46,044 bases of DNA from Antarcticimicrobium sp. (GCF_029212575.1 NZ_JARGPK010000032.1:1-46044); one strand, 5' to 3'; shown: positions 19,015 through 27,585, numbered from the stretch's first letter. The notes: generated by a model from the letters alone, not told the origin. Program-made: numbers and translations.

Positions 19015-20638
19015 TGAACAGCATCCTTATCGGCAGTTTGAACCGCGCCTCCTTGCCCTCGGGCACGCAGAGCGCGGATTCCAGAATGTAGCGGGCGCGC
19101 AGGATCATCCGCCGCGCGTGGGACTGATCGACGACGAACCGCGTCGAACTGGCAAAGGACCGGGCCAGCCCCAGTGCCAGCCTGTACTCAAAGGTCGGGT
19201 CCTTTTGCCGGCGGGCGAACTTGGCGGCCATCTGGTGCATGTCGGTGGCCACCTTGGCAATGCGCGCGCGGGTTCCGGCATCCAGAACCTGAAGCCGGTA
19301 GCTCGACACCATGAAGACCGAGATGTCCTGCACGTAGTCCATATAGCGCGACCGGTGCAGATCGATGAACCGGATTTTCCGGCCGACCGGATCGTAGATC
19401 ACGTTGTCGAGGTTGAAATCCCCGTGGATATAGACCGAGAACGGCGCCGGGAGCTGTGCCTCGCGGGCCGCGGCGGCGGAAATCAGGGCATCGAATCCCG
19501 GCACGGTGACACCGTTCACGTTCTGGGTGCCCCGCGCGTGGCGGCGATGCAGGCGATAGACGTCCTTCATCCTCTTGCGTAGTTGCTCCATCGCCTTCAT
19601 CTCGGCCGGGTCATCGGTGCGGGTCTGCCGCCAGATGTCGCGCACCGTCTTGTGCAGCGCGTTTTGCGCCTCGGCCAGGGCGTCGTCGGTTCCGCCCAGC
19701 ACGATGTCCTCGAAGGTTTCGCCCTCGAGATGTTCGATCAGCAGGGCGGCCGACTTGCCGCTTTTCTCATAGGACAGGATCTCGGGCGCCAGCCCGGGGT
19801 AGACCGAGTTCCAGCTCTTGACGCCGACCCGCTCTTGCTTGACCTTGCGGCGGTCCCCGTCCTTGAAGACGGCGGCGACCGTCTCGCCCCTGGTTCCCCT
19901 CAGGTTCACGCTCGAGATCGCGCTGCCCGAACGGGTCTCGGCCAGCGGCTGCAGCGTGATCTCCTCGTCGCGTGCCACCCCGGCCAGAACGCTGCGCAGC
20001 GCGAAATAGCGTTCGAACTGCACCGACTGGCCGATGTTGATCGACAGGATCGCCTCGCTGATAGTCTGCAACGCCTCGCCCATCCGGGTGATCTCGTTCA
20101 GGGTCAGCAACCCGAAGGCCAGGTCCTCGGTGTGCTTGGTGCCCTGCATGTCCCGCGTGTAGGTCCGGAACAGCCGGTCGTTGAACACGCCAAGGTCGGT
20201 GCGGGTCTGGCCGATCTGGACCGCAAGCTTGCTGTCGCGGGCCTCCAGCGCCTGCTGGATGCGGGCCACGGTCTTTCGCACCAGCTTGAGCGGCGCCACA
20301 TAGGTGTCCGCGCGCAGTAGCTTCTGCCGGTCGATCCGCTCGGCCTGTTCGACCGCGCGCCGTGCAAGGCGGGAAATCAGGTCGAGATTGCGTGCGATCG
20401 TGTCGATGCCCTGCAACCGGAGCTGCCGGGCCTCCGCCTTTTTCCCGCGAATCATTTCGGCCAGGCAGGCCTTGCGCACCCGAGACGACAGGTTGTGCGC
20501 GTAGCCGGCCCGCTGGACCAGTTGCAACGCGGTTTCGGTCCGGGGCGCCTCGAAATAGGTGATCAACCGGGTGAGTTGCCCGTCAAGTTCCGCCAGCAGA
20601 AAGGAAACGTTCTCTTCGATGGCGTCAGGGGATGACAC
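19007..20638 (-). CDS. PhoU-like/aminoglycoside-phosphotransferase-like fusion protein
   Basis: A 543-residue two-part protein. The first ~215 residues are all-helical with repeated patterns reminiscent of PhoU (for example GKKAEARQLRLQGIDTIARNLDLISRLARR). The second half is a kinase of the APH/choline-kinase fold: nucleotide-binding strands near 240-300, the Brenner motif HGDFNLDN (H405-N412) and the metal-binding aspartate in FIDLHRS (D426). It starts inside the end of the NUDIX gene and overlaps the ATP-grasp start, so it is part of the tightly packed GAK transcript. It should phosphorylate a small molecule or a protein; the PhoU-like half may sense or bind a partner. Confidence 0.82.
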   Translation of the reverse strand: MSSPDAIEENVSFLLAELDGQLTRLITYFEAPRTETALQLVQRAGYAHNLSSRVRKACLAEMIRGKKAEARQLRLQGIDTIARNLDLISRLARRAVEQAERIDRQKLLRADTYVAPLKLVRKTVARIQQALEARDSKLAVQIGQTRTDLGVFNDRLFRTYTRDMQGTKHTEDLAFGLLTLNEITRMGEALQTISEAILSINIGQSVQFERYFALRSVLAGVARDEEITLQPLAETRSGSAISSVNLRGTRGETVAAVFKDGDRRKVKQERVGVKSWNSVYPGLAPEILSYEKSGKSAALLIEHLEGETFEDIVLGGTDDALAEAQNALHKTVRDIWRQTRTDDPAEMKAMEQLRKRMKDVYRLHRRHARGTQNVNGVTVPGFDALISAAAAREAQLPAPFSVYIHGDFNLDNVIYDPVGRKIRFIDLHRSRYMDYVQDISVFMVSSYRLQVLDAGTRARIAKVATDMHQMAAKFARRQKDPTFEYRLALGLARSFASSTRFVVDQSHARRMILRARYILESALCVPEGKEARFKLPIRMLFSD

Positions 20639-21080
20639 TGTTCAGCCTCCCCAGGTTGACCGGCGCGCCAGGCTGATTCAGGGCAAGGTCGTAGCGCGGC
20701 AGGAACTGCGGGCCATCATCGGAGAGGTCCGCCCATATCGTTGCCAGCTGCCGCTTGTCCGGATGGGTGCCCATGCGCGGGGCGTAATCCGCGGGAACGC
20801 TACAGTCGAAGAGCACTTCGATCAGATGGCGCATCCCGCCCTCGCGTCCACGCATGACATCCGCCACATGCAGCACCTCGCCGACCCGGGGGGCGACGCC
20901 GATCTCTTCGAGGCATTCGCGCACCACGCATTGCTGCATCGTTTCCCCGAATTCCTGGCGCCCGCCCGGCAGAGTCAGGTACCGTCGCCCCGAGGCCGCC
21001 TGCTTGAGCTGCACGAGAACAAGATCTCCCTTGCGGATGACAGCGCGCATCGTCGGGCGTATGACGTCTCCAGGGCTCAT
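20625..21080 (-). CDS. NUDIX hydrolase
   Basis: A 151-residue NUDIX enzyme. The box reads GGRQEFGETMQQCVV then RECLEEIGV, matching G-x5-E-x7-R-E-x2-E-E-x-G. The start at 21080 (MSPGDVIRPTMRAVI) places the first strand as usual; a GTG at 21134 would add 18 residues without family-like sequence. It is the first gene of the minus-strand GAK transcript and is divergent from the CofD-related gene only 71 bases away. NUDIX enzymes split nucleoside diphosphates linked to another group, so it could recycle an intermediate of the pathway. Confidence 0.87.
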   Translation of the reverse strand: MSPGDVIRPTMRAVIRKGDLVLVQLKQAASGRRYLTLPGGRQEFGETMQQCVVRECLEEIGVAPRVGEVLHVADVMRGREGGMRHLIEVLFDCSVPADYAPRMGTHPDKRQLATIWADLSDDGPQFLPRYDLALNQPGAPVNLGRLNSVIP

Positions 21081-21151
21081 GGGTCCATATGCGCCGCCGG
21101 CCGCGTGGATGCAAAGGCGGATTTGGCCCGTCACGGGGAGACCGACGGAAA

Positions 21152-22333
21152 ATGATCTCAGTGAACGTCGAGCGGGAGGTCCGCTTGCCCGATGACCTCC
21201 GCGTCGCCCGGGCCGAGAGCGCGGCGCACCTCGGGCCTCGGATCCTGTTCTTCAGCGGCGGCAGTGCCCTGAACGGCATTTCGCGCCGGCTTAAACGCTA
21301 CACGTTCAACTCCATGCACCTGATCACCCCCTTTGACAGCGGTGGCAGTTCGCAGATCCTGCGCCAGGCCTTCGACATGCCTGCGGTCGGGGATCTCCGG
21401 TCGCGGCTGATGGCCCTGGCGGACGAGACGGTTCTGGGCCAGCCGGACGTCTACGCGCTGTTCAGCCACCGGTTGCCGAAGGAGGGGCGGCAGCAGGACC
21501 TGAGGGCGGATGTGGCCCGGATGGTCCAGGGCAAGCACCCTTTGATGTCCGCCATAGCCAAGCCGATGCGCCAGTTGATCCAGACCCAGTTGGGCCGCTT
21601 CGTCGAACAGGTGCCCGGGGATTTCGACTACCGCAATGCCAGCATCGGCAACCTGATCCTGGCTGGCGGATACCTGGACAACGGCCGCGCCCTGGATCCG
21701 GTGCTGTTCCTGATGTCGAAAATGGTGGACGTCCGCGGCACCGTACGCGCCATCGCGGATGTGAACCTGCACCTGGGGGTCGAGCTGTCGGACGGGCAGA
21801 AGATCATTGGCCAGCGCCATATCAGCGGAAAAGAGGTGCCGCCGATCGACAGCCCGATCACCCGGTGTTTCCTCAGCGACGGCGCGGTCGAGCTGGCGGC
21901 GGATGAGGTGCCTCTGCCCAAACGGAACCGGAAGCTCATCGAACAGGCCGAGGTAATCTGCTATCCCCCCGGCAGCCTTTATTCCAGCGTCATCACCAAC
22001 CTGCTGCCCTCGGGCGTGGGCCGGGCGGTTGCCAGGCGCCGCGTGCCCAAGGTCTACCTGCCCAGCCTGGGCCGCGACCCGGAGGCCCTGGGCCATGACC
22101 TCGCCGATCAGGTTTCCGCAATCCTCGCGCCGCTCCGGAAGGACGCGGGGCCGCAAACCACGCCGCGCGCGCTCATGACCCATGTCTTTTGCGATGAATC
22201 CTGGTCAGAGACACAATGCGCCAGGGTCACCAGCCGCCACGGCATTCCCTGCCATCGGCTGCCGTTAAGCCTGGCCGATGCGCCGCGATACGACGTCGAT
22301 ATGGTGTCTCGGCTGCTGGTTTCGCTCAACTGA
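21152..22333 (+). CDS. CofD-related protein of the GAK locus
   Basis: A 393-residue member of the CofD/YvcK superfamily. The N-terminal glycine motif FFSGGSALNGI (~34-43) and the ITPFDSGGSSQIL segment (~58-70) are typical. CofD joins 2-phospholactate or phosphoenolpyruvate to a deazaflavin, whereas the GAK subgroup has no assigned reaction. No cofC, cofE or other F420 genes are nearby. The start ATG at 21152 is preceded by a purine-rich ACGGAAA. It is the only plus-strand gene of the locus, divergent from the NUDIX gene, with a promoter region of about 70 bases between them. Confidence 0.86.
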   Translation: MISVNVEREVRLPDDLRVARAESAAHLGPRILFFSGGSALNGISRRLKRYTFNSMHLITPFDSGGSSQILRQAFDMPAVGDLRSRLMALADETVLGQPDVYALFSHRLPKEGRQQDLRADVARMVQGKHPLMSAIAKPMRQLIQTQLGRFVEQVPGDFDYRNASIGNLILAGGYLDNGRALDPVLFLMSKMVDVRGTVRAIADVNLHLGVELSDGQKIIGQRHISGKEVPPIDSPITRCFLSDGAVELAADEVPLPKRNRKLIEQAEVICYPPGSLYSSVITNLLPSGVGRAVARRRVPKVYLPSLGRDPEALGHDLADQVSAILAPLRKDAGPQTTPRALMTHVFCDESWSETQCARVTSRHGIPCHRLPLSLADAPRYDVDMVSRLLVSLN

Positions 22334-22352
22334 TCCCGATGCGGCCCTGTTC

Positions 22353-23441
22353 TCACCGGGCGGCAACATCGGTGCGGGCGATCGAGACCGTCTTGATCAC
22401 CGCATAGACGCTTCGCCCCGGCGCCAGCCTCAGCGCCTCGGCCGAGCGTCGGGTGATCCGCGCCAGCAGCCGGTCGGTGCCGCATTGGATCTGCACAATC
22501 ATCCCCGGCCCCTGACCCTCGCGCAGGGACAGCACCGCGCCGGGCAGCACGTTGAGCGCCGACAACCCCTCGGGTGCGCGGTCGGCGACGATCACGTCAT
22601 GGGCCAGGATGCGCACGCGGGTACGGGCGCCTTCGGGCTGGTCCATCTGCGGCAGGAACAGCCGGCCGCCGGAGATTGCCAGTTCGGTCAGCCCGTCGGC
22701 GTGGTGGCGCGCGATCTCGGCCGGCAGCACCGCGCCGGCCTCGCGCAGGCCGAACTGACGGACCATGGCGGGGTCCGAAAGCACCTGTTCGGCTGGTCCT
22801 GCGCGCACGACGCGGCCCGCCTCCAGCACCACGACGGTGGTGGCCAGCCGGGCCACCTCGGCCACCGAATGGCTGACGTAGAGGATCGGCAGCCCGGTCT
22901 GATCGCGCAGCCGTTCGAGGTAGGGCAGGATCTCGTCCTTGCGGGCGGCGTCCAGCGCGGCGAGCGGTTCGTCCATCAGCAGCATCCGGGGCCGCGCCAG
23001 CAGCGCCCGGCCAAAGGCGACGCGCTGTTTCTCGCCCCCCGAGAGCGCGCCCGGACGCCGGTCGAGCATGGTGGACAGCCCGAGCAGATCGGCCACTTCG
23101 TCCAGCCCGGGGCCGGTGGCGCCCTGCGGCGCGAAGCGCTGGCCATAGGTCAGGTTCCGCCGCACCGAAAGATGAGGAAACAACCGCCCGTCCTGGAACA
23201 CGTAACCCAGTCGGCGCCGATGCACCGGCAGGTTCACGCGTTTTTGTGCGTCGTAGAGCACTTCGCCCGCGAGCGCGATACACCCGGCCTGCGGGCGCAG
23301 CAGCCCGGCGACGGCATTGATCACCGTGGTCTTTCCCGCGCCCGACTGACCGAACAGCGCAGTGACCCCGCCGGGGGCCTCGAAAGCGACGTTCACCTCG
23401 AAGCCGGGCAGGGGGTGGGTAATCTCGACCTGCAGGCTCAT
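22353..23441 (-). CDS. modC: Molybdate ABC transporter ATPase
   Basis: A 362-residue ATPase. Walker A GQSGAGKTT, signature LSGGEKQRVAFGRAL, Walker B LLLMDEP and the YVSHSVAEV switch are present. A C-terminal TOBE/molybdopterin-binding-like domain (NVLPGAVLSLREG...) follows, as expected for ModC. It overlaps modB by four bases. Its end faces the CofD-related gene with only 19 bases between, and no terminator is evident. Confidence 0.93.
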   Translation of the reverse strand: MSLQVEITHPLPGFEVNVAFEAPGGVTALFGQSGAGKTTVINAVAGLLRPQAGCIALAGEVLYDAQKRVNLPVHRRRLGYVFQDGRLFPHLSVRRNLTYGQRFAPQGATGPGLDEVADLLGLSTMLDRRPGALSGGEKQRVAFGRALLARPRMLLMDEPLAALDAARKDEILPYLERLRDQTGLPILYVSHSVAEVARLATTVVVLEAGRVVRAGPAEQVLSDPAMVRQFGLREAGAVLPAEIARHHADGLTELAISGGRLFLPQMDQPEGARTRVRILAHDVIVADRAPEGLSALNVLPGAVLSLREGQGPGMIVQIQCGTDRLLARITRRSAEALRLAPGRSVYAVIKTVSIARTDVAAR

Positions 23442-24136
23442 CCGCCGGCCACCCGTTTCGCGGCCCGGCGCGCCAGCACCTCGGAAACCGTCAGGGCGGC
23501 CATCGCCACCGCGACCGAGACCGCGACAAGACGCAACGCCGCGCCGTCACCGCCGGGCACCTGCAGAAAGGTATAGATCGCCAGCGGCAGGGTCTGGGTC
23601 TGGCCGGGGATGTTGGAGACAAAGGTGATCGTCGCGCCAAACTCCCCCATCGCTTTGGCAAAGCCGAGGACCGCGCCGGCGATCACGCCGGGCAGGATCA
23701 GCGGCAGGGTGACAGTGAGAAATACCCATGCGCGCGAGGCGCCCAGCGTCGCGGCGGCCTGTTCCAGTTTCGGATCGACCGCCTCGATCGCCAGCCGGAT
23801 CGCCCGCACCGTCAGCGGAAATGCCATCAGCGCGGCAGCCAGCGCCGCCCCGGTCCAGCGGAACGCCAGGACGAGGCCGAAAACCTCCTCCAGAACCCCG
23901 CCCAGCGGTCCGCGCCGCCCGAAGCCCAGCAGCAGCAGATAGCCGGTGACCACCGGCGGCAGGATCAGCGGCAGGTGGATCACCCCGTTCAACAGCTGCT
24001 TGCCGCGAAAATCCCACCGCGCCAGGGCGTAGGCGGCCAGAATGCTCAGCGGCAGGCTCAGCCCCACGGCCCAGAGAGAGACCCGGAGCGAGAGCGCCAC
24101 CGCCTGCCATTCCTCGGGGCCGAGCCAACCCGTCAT
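23438..24136 (-). CDS. modB: Molybdate ABC transporter permease
   Basis: A 232-residue permease with about five or six transmembrane helices. The HLPLILPPVVTGYLLLLGFG and KAMGEFGATITFVSNIPGQTQTLP segments are diagnostic of ModB. The cytoplasmic EAA-type loop (EQAAATLGASRAWVFLTVTLP) binds ModC. It overlaps modA and modC by four bases each, so the three are made as one unit. Confidence 0.93.
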   Translation of the reverse strand: MTGWLGPEEWQAVALSLRVSLWAVGLSLPLSILAAYALARWDFRGKQLLNGVIHLPLILPPVVTGYLLLLGFGRRGPLGGVLEEVFGLVLAFRWTGAALAAALMAFPLTVRAIRLAIEAVDPKLEQAAATLGASRAWVFLTVTLPLILPGVIAGAVLGFAKAMGEFGATITFVSNIPGQTQTLPLAIYTFLQVPGGDGAALRLVAVSVAVAMAALTVSEVLARRAAKRVAGG

Positions 24137-24915
24137 TCCGGCGCGCCCTCGGGCAGGCCGAAGCCATTGCGCAGGAAGATCGCGCGCGCGACGTCCCCCC
24201 GAAGATAGCGCAGCGCCGCACGCGCCGCAGGCCCGTCGCCCTCGGCCAGGATCGCGGCGGGATAGCGGATCGGCGGATGGCTGTCCTCGGGGAATAGGTC
24301 GAGCACCCGCACCTTCGGCTCGGCCATGGCATCAGTGGCATAGACGATGCCCAGCGGCGCCTCGCCCGAGGCCACCAGCCGCAGCGCGGCACGCACGTTG
24401 TCGGCCTGCGCCACGCTTGGCGCCACGCTGTCCCAAAGCTGCAAGGATTGCAGCGCCGCCTTGCCGTAGATGCCGGCCGGCACCGCCTCGACCAGCGCCA
24501 TTGCCAGCCGCCCGTCGCCAAGTGTACCGGCCAGATCGGTGCCGGGCGCCAGCGCAAGCGACAGCCCCTCGGGCGCGCCCGGCCCGGCCACCAGCACGAT
24601 CCGGTTGACCAGCAGGTCGGCGCGGGTGGCAGCGGCGAGCAGCCCCTCGCCCTCGAGCACGTCCATCCACGCCGCATTGGCCGAGACGAAGATCTGCGCC
24701 GGCGCCCCCTGCTGGATCTGGCGCGCCAGCCGGGAGCTGCCCGCATAGGAGATCCGCAGCGCGTCACCGGTCTCTTTTTCATAGCGTTCGGAAATCTGGT
24801 CCAGGGCGGTCTTCAGGCTGGCGGCGGCAAAGACCGTCACCGTATCGGCCCGCGCGGCCTGGGGCAGGGCGACCGACAACAAAAGCAAAAGCACAGCTTG
24901 CAAAAGACGCGGCAT
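24133..24915 (-). CDS. modA: Molybdate-binding periplasmic protein
   Basis: A 260-residue binding protein. A signal peptide (MPRLLQAVLLLLLSVALPQA) is followed by the ModA hallmark VTVFAAASLKTALDQI, the SYAGSSRLARQI anion loop and GIVYATDA near the C-terminus. The ATG at 24915 gives the signal peptide directly. A Mo-box-like palindrome lies 23-46 bases upstream, so the transporter is probably shut off when molybdate is plentiful. Confidence 0.93.
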   Translation of the reverse strand: MPRLLQAVLLLLLSVALPQAARADTVTVFAAASLKTALDQISERYEKETGDALRISYAGSSRLARQIQQGAPAQIFVSANAAWMDVLEGEGLLAAATRADLLVNRIVLVAGPGAPEGLSLALAPGTDLAGTLGDGRLAMALVEAVPAGIYGKAALQSLQLWDSVAPSVAQADNVRAALRLVASGEAPLGIVYATDAMAEPKVRVLDLFPEDSHPPIRYPAAILAEGDGPAARAALRYLRGDVARAIFLRNGFGLPEGAPE

Positions 24916-24937
24916 GAGGCGGGTTCCGATGCGATTT

Positions 24938-24961
24938 CGATATATCCTGGCGGAAATATCG
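24938..24961. promoter_or_regulatory. Mo-box-like operator
   Basis: A 24-bp near-perfect palindrome, CGATATATCC then TGGC then GGAAATATCG (nine of ten arm positions match), sits in the 77-bp gap before modA. It resembles the ModE/MopR boxes of phototrophic Rhodobacteraceae, which have CG-TATA arms. The adjacent ModE-like gene is the obvious regulator. A third AT-rich half (GCGATATTTTC, about 24983-24993) lies close by. Confidence 0.65.
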
Positions 24962-24992
24962 CGCCCGCCCTTCCTGGCTACAAGCGATATTT

Positions 24993-25364
24993 TCATCCGG
25001 GCCTGTCGCGAAGCTGGGCCACAAGCGCGTCGAGTTCGGCGCGGCCGCCCCGGGCTGCGGCGCGTTCCAGCGCCCGGTAGTGCGCCAGCACGGAGTCCCC
25101 GGCCTCGGTCAGGCGGGCGCCGCCGCCCTTTGCCCCGCCGCGCGTGCTGTGCACCAGCGGCCTCCGGAACATCGCGTTGAGGTCTTCGATCAGGGTCCAG
25201 GCGCGCTTGTAGCTCATCCCCATCCGACGTCCCGCCGCCGAGATCGAGCCGGTCTCGCGCACCAGATCCAGCAGATCGGCCTTGCCCGGCCCCAGCCACC
25301 GCCCGTCTCCGAACACGACGCGCAGCCGGAGGTCCGGGCGGCCATCGGAAACGGGATCGGTCAT
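24993..25364 (-). CDS. ModE-type molybdate-responsive regulator (DNA-binding domain)
   Basis: A 123-residue winged helix protein of LysR-type fold (GPGKADLLDLVRETGSISAAGRRMGMSYKRAWTLIEDLN). This matches the ModE N-terminal domain; the two molybdate-binding TOBE domains of full-length ModE are absent, as in many alphaproteobacterial forms. It lies upstream of modABC on the same strand with the Mo-box between. It probably represses the transporter, with sensing done by an unknown mode. Confidence 0.88.
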   Translation of the reverse strand: MTDPVSDGRPDLRLRVVFGDGRWLGPGKADLLDLVRETGSISAAGRRMGMSYKRAWTLIEDLNAMFRRPLVHSTRGGAKGGGARLTEAGDSVLAHYRALERAAARGGRAELDALVAQLRDRPG

Positions 25365-25386
25365 GCGCGCTCTCCCGGCTGGGCGG

Positions 25387-26262
25387 TCAGGGCAGGATCA
25401 TCCGGACGCCGGGAATGTCGGAGATCGCGTCGAGATCGGTATCGTAAAGCTCGGACATTTCTTCGACCAGCGCATCGTCCCAACCCGGCAGGTCAAGCTC
25501 TTCGACGATCTCGTCCTCGATGGCGTATTTGTCCAGAAATGCGGTGATCACCCGGCGCCGCTGTTCCTCGGTCAGGACCGGGTTCTGATGCAGGTAGGCG
25601 CGGAACCTCTGCATGCCTTCCTTGCTCATGATCTCGGTCAGAAGGTCGAAGCTGCCGGAGATCTTCTCGTCCATCGGCAGCCCGGCCAGCCGGCGCACCA
25701 CCTCGCCCCAGATCAGCGGCAGATCCTCGTTGCACCAGGTGGTGATCTTTACCTCCGGCGCCACATCGCGGATGCGCCGGAACAGGTCCGACCAACGCAG
25801 GTCTTGCGGATCGATGACGCCCAGGGTCTCCGCGATCCGCTGTTCGGATGCCTTTTGCAGCGCGGCGGGCAGAAAGGTCGCCGGATCGCGGATCGCCATG
25901 TAAAGCTCGATCTGGTCGCCCTCGAACAGCTCGCACATCTTTTCCACCCGGTCCGGCGCGTCCGGGTAGAGCATGCCGTGGTCCAGTGCATAGCGCTGCG
26001 AGCCGAAGAAATGCGAGTTTGACAGCACCATCCGGTCGGCGATCTCCTCATCGAGGATCGCATCGACGAGCACGTCCCGCGCACCCGGCGCCGCCGGTCC
26101 GGCCTCCAGCGCCTGGAACGCCTCCTTGAGCAGCGGGCGGTACTTGCCCGGCCCGGGCACCGCGATCCCGCGCTGCGAGAGGTCTTCCTTGTTGCGAAGC
26201 AGGCACTTCAGCAGGCGGTCGTCATCCGTGCAGTGCGCCCCGGCATGGAAAATGATATTCAT
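25387..26262 (-). CDS. Hypothetical protein, possibly sulfotransferase-like
   Basis: A 291-residue soluble protein starting MNIIFHAGAHCTDDDRLLK. The opening strand plus HAGAHCTDDDR loop occupies the place of a phosphosulfate-binding loop in sulfotransferase-like proteins, and later segments (LYMAIRDPATFLPAALQK, LRWSDLFRRIRDVAPEVKITTW) also recall that fold. This is weak similarity by eye, not a firm call. The start at 26262 is preferred over 26283 because the first strand begins there. It is the last backbone gene before the tRNA. Confidence 0.65.
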   Translation of the reverse strand: MNIIFHAGAHCTDDDRLLKCLLRNKEDLSQRGIAVPGPGKYRPLLKEAFQALEAGPAAPGARDVLVDAILDEEIADRMVLSNSHFFGSQRYALDHGMLYPDAPDRVEKMCELFEGDQIELYMAIRDPATFLPAALQKASEQRIAETLGVIDPQDLRWSDLFRRIRDVAPEVKITTWCNEDLPLIWGEVVRRLAGLPMDEKISGSFDLLTEIMSKEGMQRFRAYLHQNPVLTEEQRRRVITAFLDKYAIEDEIVEELDLPGWDDALVEEMSELYDTDLDAISDIPGVRMILP

Positions 26263-26405
26263 CCCTGGCACGTGTCCCGACACTCCTGGTACATGGCATC
26301 CGGGTTACCGCCTCGCCCCGGCCCAGTCAAATCCCTTCGCCAAACAGGTGCACGCGCGATTGCCGCTTGATGCGCTTTCCGAATGCCGGTAATCGAAGGC
26401 GATCG

Positions 26406-26481
26406 GCCCCTATAGCTCAGCTGGTAGAGCAACTGATTTGTAATCAGTAGGTCCGCGGTTCGAGTCCGTGTGGGGGCACCA
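26406..26481 (+). tRNA. tRNA-Thr (anticodon TGT)
   Basis: A complete 76-nt tRNA with encoded CCA. The acceptor stem is GCCCCTA paired with TGGGGGC, the D arm AGCTCAGCTGGTAGAGC, and the anticodon stem ACTGA/TCAGT around loop TTTGTAA, which gives anticodon TGT. The T arm contains GGTTCGAGTCC. Its 3' half is the attachment site of the adjacent element. Confidence 0.96.
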
Positions 26482-26482
26482 T
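26434..26482. repeat. Attachment site attL (3' half of tRNA-Thr)
   Basis: This 49-bp stretch, from the anticodon stem to the base after CCA, is identical to 40771-40819. It marks the left boundary of element A. Integration leaves the tRNA intact because the element copy restores the 3' half. Confidence 0.95.
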
Positions 26483-26679
26483 TATTTCAATTGGTTAGTG
26501 GTTCGAGGGTAGCACTTTGCGGTGATTTTGATCGCTATTTGATTGCTTGCGAAAAGCACTGTTTTGGTATGCGTTCACGCATCGACCCATCATCTTCAAT
26601 AACCCCCGCTGAAATTTTCTTGCTCGATATGCGCAAGGGGCGTTACTTTTGATAAAGTCACGCTAAGGGGTTGCCCGCT

Positions 26680-26928
26680 ATGTCAAAACCACCATCTGCC
26701 TCCGCCGAATACCGTCGGCAAAAGAAGGTAAAGAAGGAACTTCAAGAGTTGCTCGTTGCCGAAGGTCACGGATCGCTGTTCCCAGCCGTGAGCAAACAAG
26801 GAAGCCCGACGAAGAGACAGAGCCTCAAGCGGACGAAGCTCATTCAGGACGCGATAAAGTACGATTTTTGGGTTCCTCAAGCTTACATCGACGAGGTGGC
26901 AGCGCTCGATGACGAAGACGAGATTTAA
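26680..26928 (+). CDS. Small basic hypothetical protein
   Basis: An 82-residue protein rich in Lys/Arg at the start (SAEYRRQKKVKKELQELL) and acidic at the end (EVAALDDEDEI). AAGGGG lies ten bases before the ATG at 26680; a TTG three codons earlier is less likely. Predicted helical, no membrane segment. It is the first gene inside element A. No family recognised. Confidence 0.6.
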   Translation: MSKPPSASAEYRRQKKVKKELQELLVAEGHGSLFPAVSKQGSPTKRQSLKRTKLIQDAIKYDFWVPQAYIDEVAALDDEDEI

Positions 26929-27075
26929 TCCTGTGTCTCGTCGATCTGATCGACGTCGCTGCTGCCATTGCCCGACGAGTTCAACGAGACGCGGGCAAGC
27001 ACCCCAGAAAAATAGCGCGCTGACGGTCGTCTTGATATTTTGGGCATCGTTGCGCCTGTCACGCAACACCGCGCG

Positions 27076-27576
27076 TTAGACGCGCGCTGAGACGTCACTG
27101 TTCGATGCGACTTGTTGAAGGTTCGCCGTTACGTCCACGACACCATCGGCGTTCCAAATATCATCGCGCAGTATAAAGCGGTGACTGTTGGTGTGCTTGG
27201 TGAATTTGGAGCGATCCCGCACGATCTCAGATGGGATTAACGCCGCACGCGAGACGACAAAGGCAGCGTCGAACAGAACACCCGCTAGCACATCAAACCC
27301 GCTCATGTCTCGAATGGCGGAGAGTTGCCGCGATGTGTTGAGCTGGTGCAGCCGTCGTCCTTTGATCTGATACCGGATGCCTTCGGCGTCTGTAGCGTCG
27401 AACCCTTTCACGGAGTTTGCCGCTTGATCCCATCCGAATGCTTGGCAGAACAACCACTCGGCATAGTCGCCGGTTGGGTTGTTCGCGCTTCGCAGAATTT
27501 CGCGATCCCGCAATTCGTTCAGCACGGCGGTGTGGGTTTCTAGCAATTCTGCAACAGTGTATTTCTTCAAATTCAT
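27076..27576 (-). CDS. Nuclease-like DUF6998-type protein
   Basis: A 166-residue protein. The segment NPTGDYAEWLFCQAF, then KGFDATDAEGIRYQIKGRR, recalls the DUF6998 family and the PD-(D/E)xK nuclease fold: a possible helix glutamate (E40), acidic residues D60/D63 and Q70-x-K72 in the core strand, where nucleases often have E/Q-x-K. It lies nine bases after the glycosyltransferase stop, in the same operon. A role in defence or in cutting incoming DNA is suggested by context; activity is unproven. Confidence 0.62.
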   Translation of the reverse strand: MNLKKYTVAELLETHTAVLNELRDREILRSANNPTGDYAEWLFCQAFGWDQAANSVKGFDATDAEGIRYQIKGRRLHQLNTSRQLSAIRDMSGFDVLAGVLFDAAFVVSRAALIPSEIVRDRSKFTKHTNSHRFILRDDIWNADGVVDVTANLQQVASNSDVSARV

Positions 27577-27585
27577 ATCCCGACC

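Noticed and set aside
20625-22333. Coenzyme F420 synthesis locus suggested by the CofD-like protein
   Set aside because: No cofC, cofE, cofG/H or F420-dependent enzyme gene is nearby, and the neighbours match the GAK set instead.
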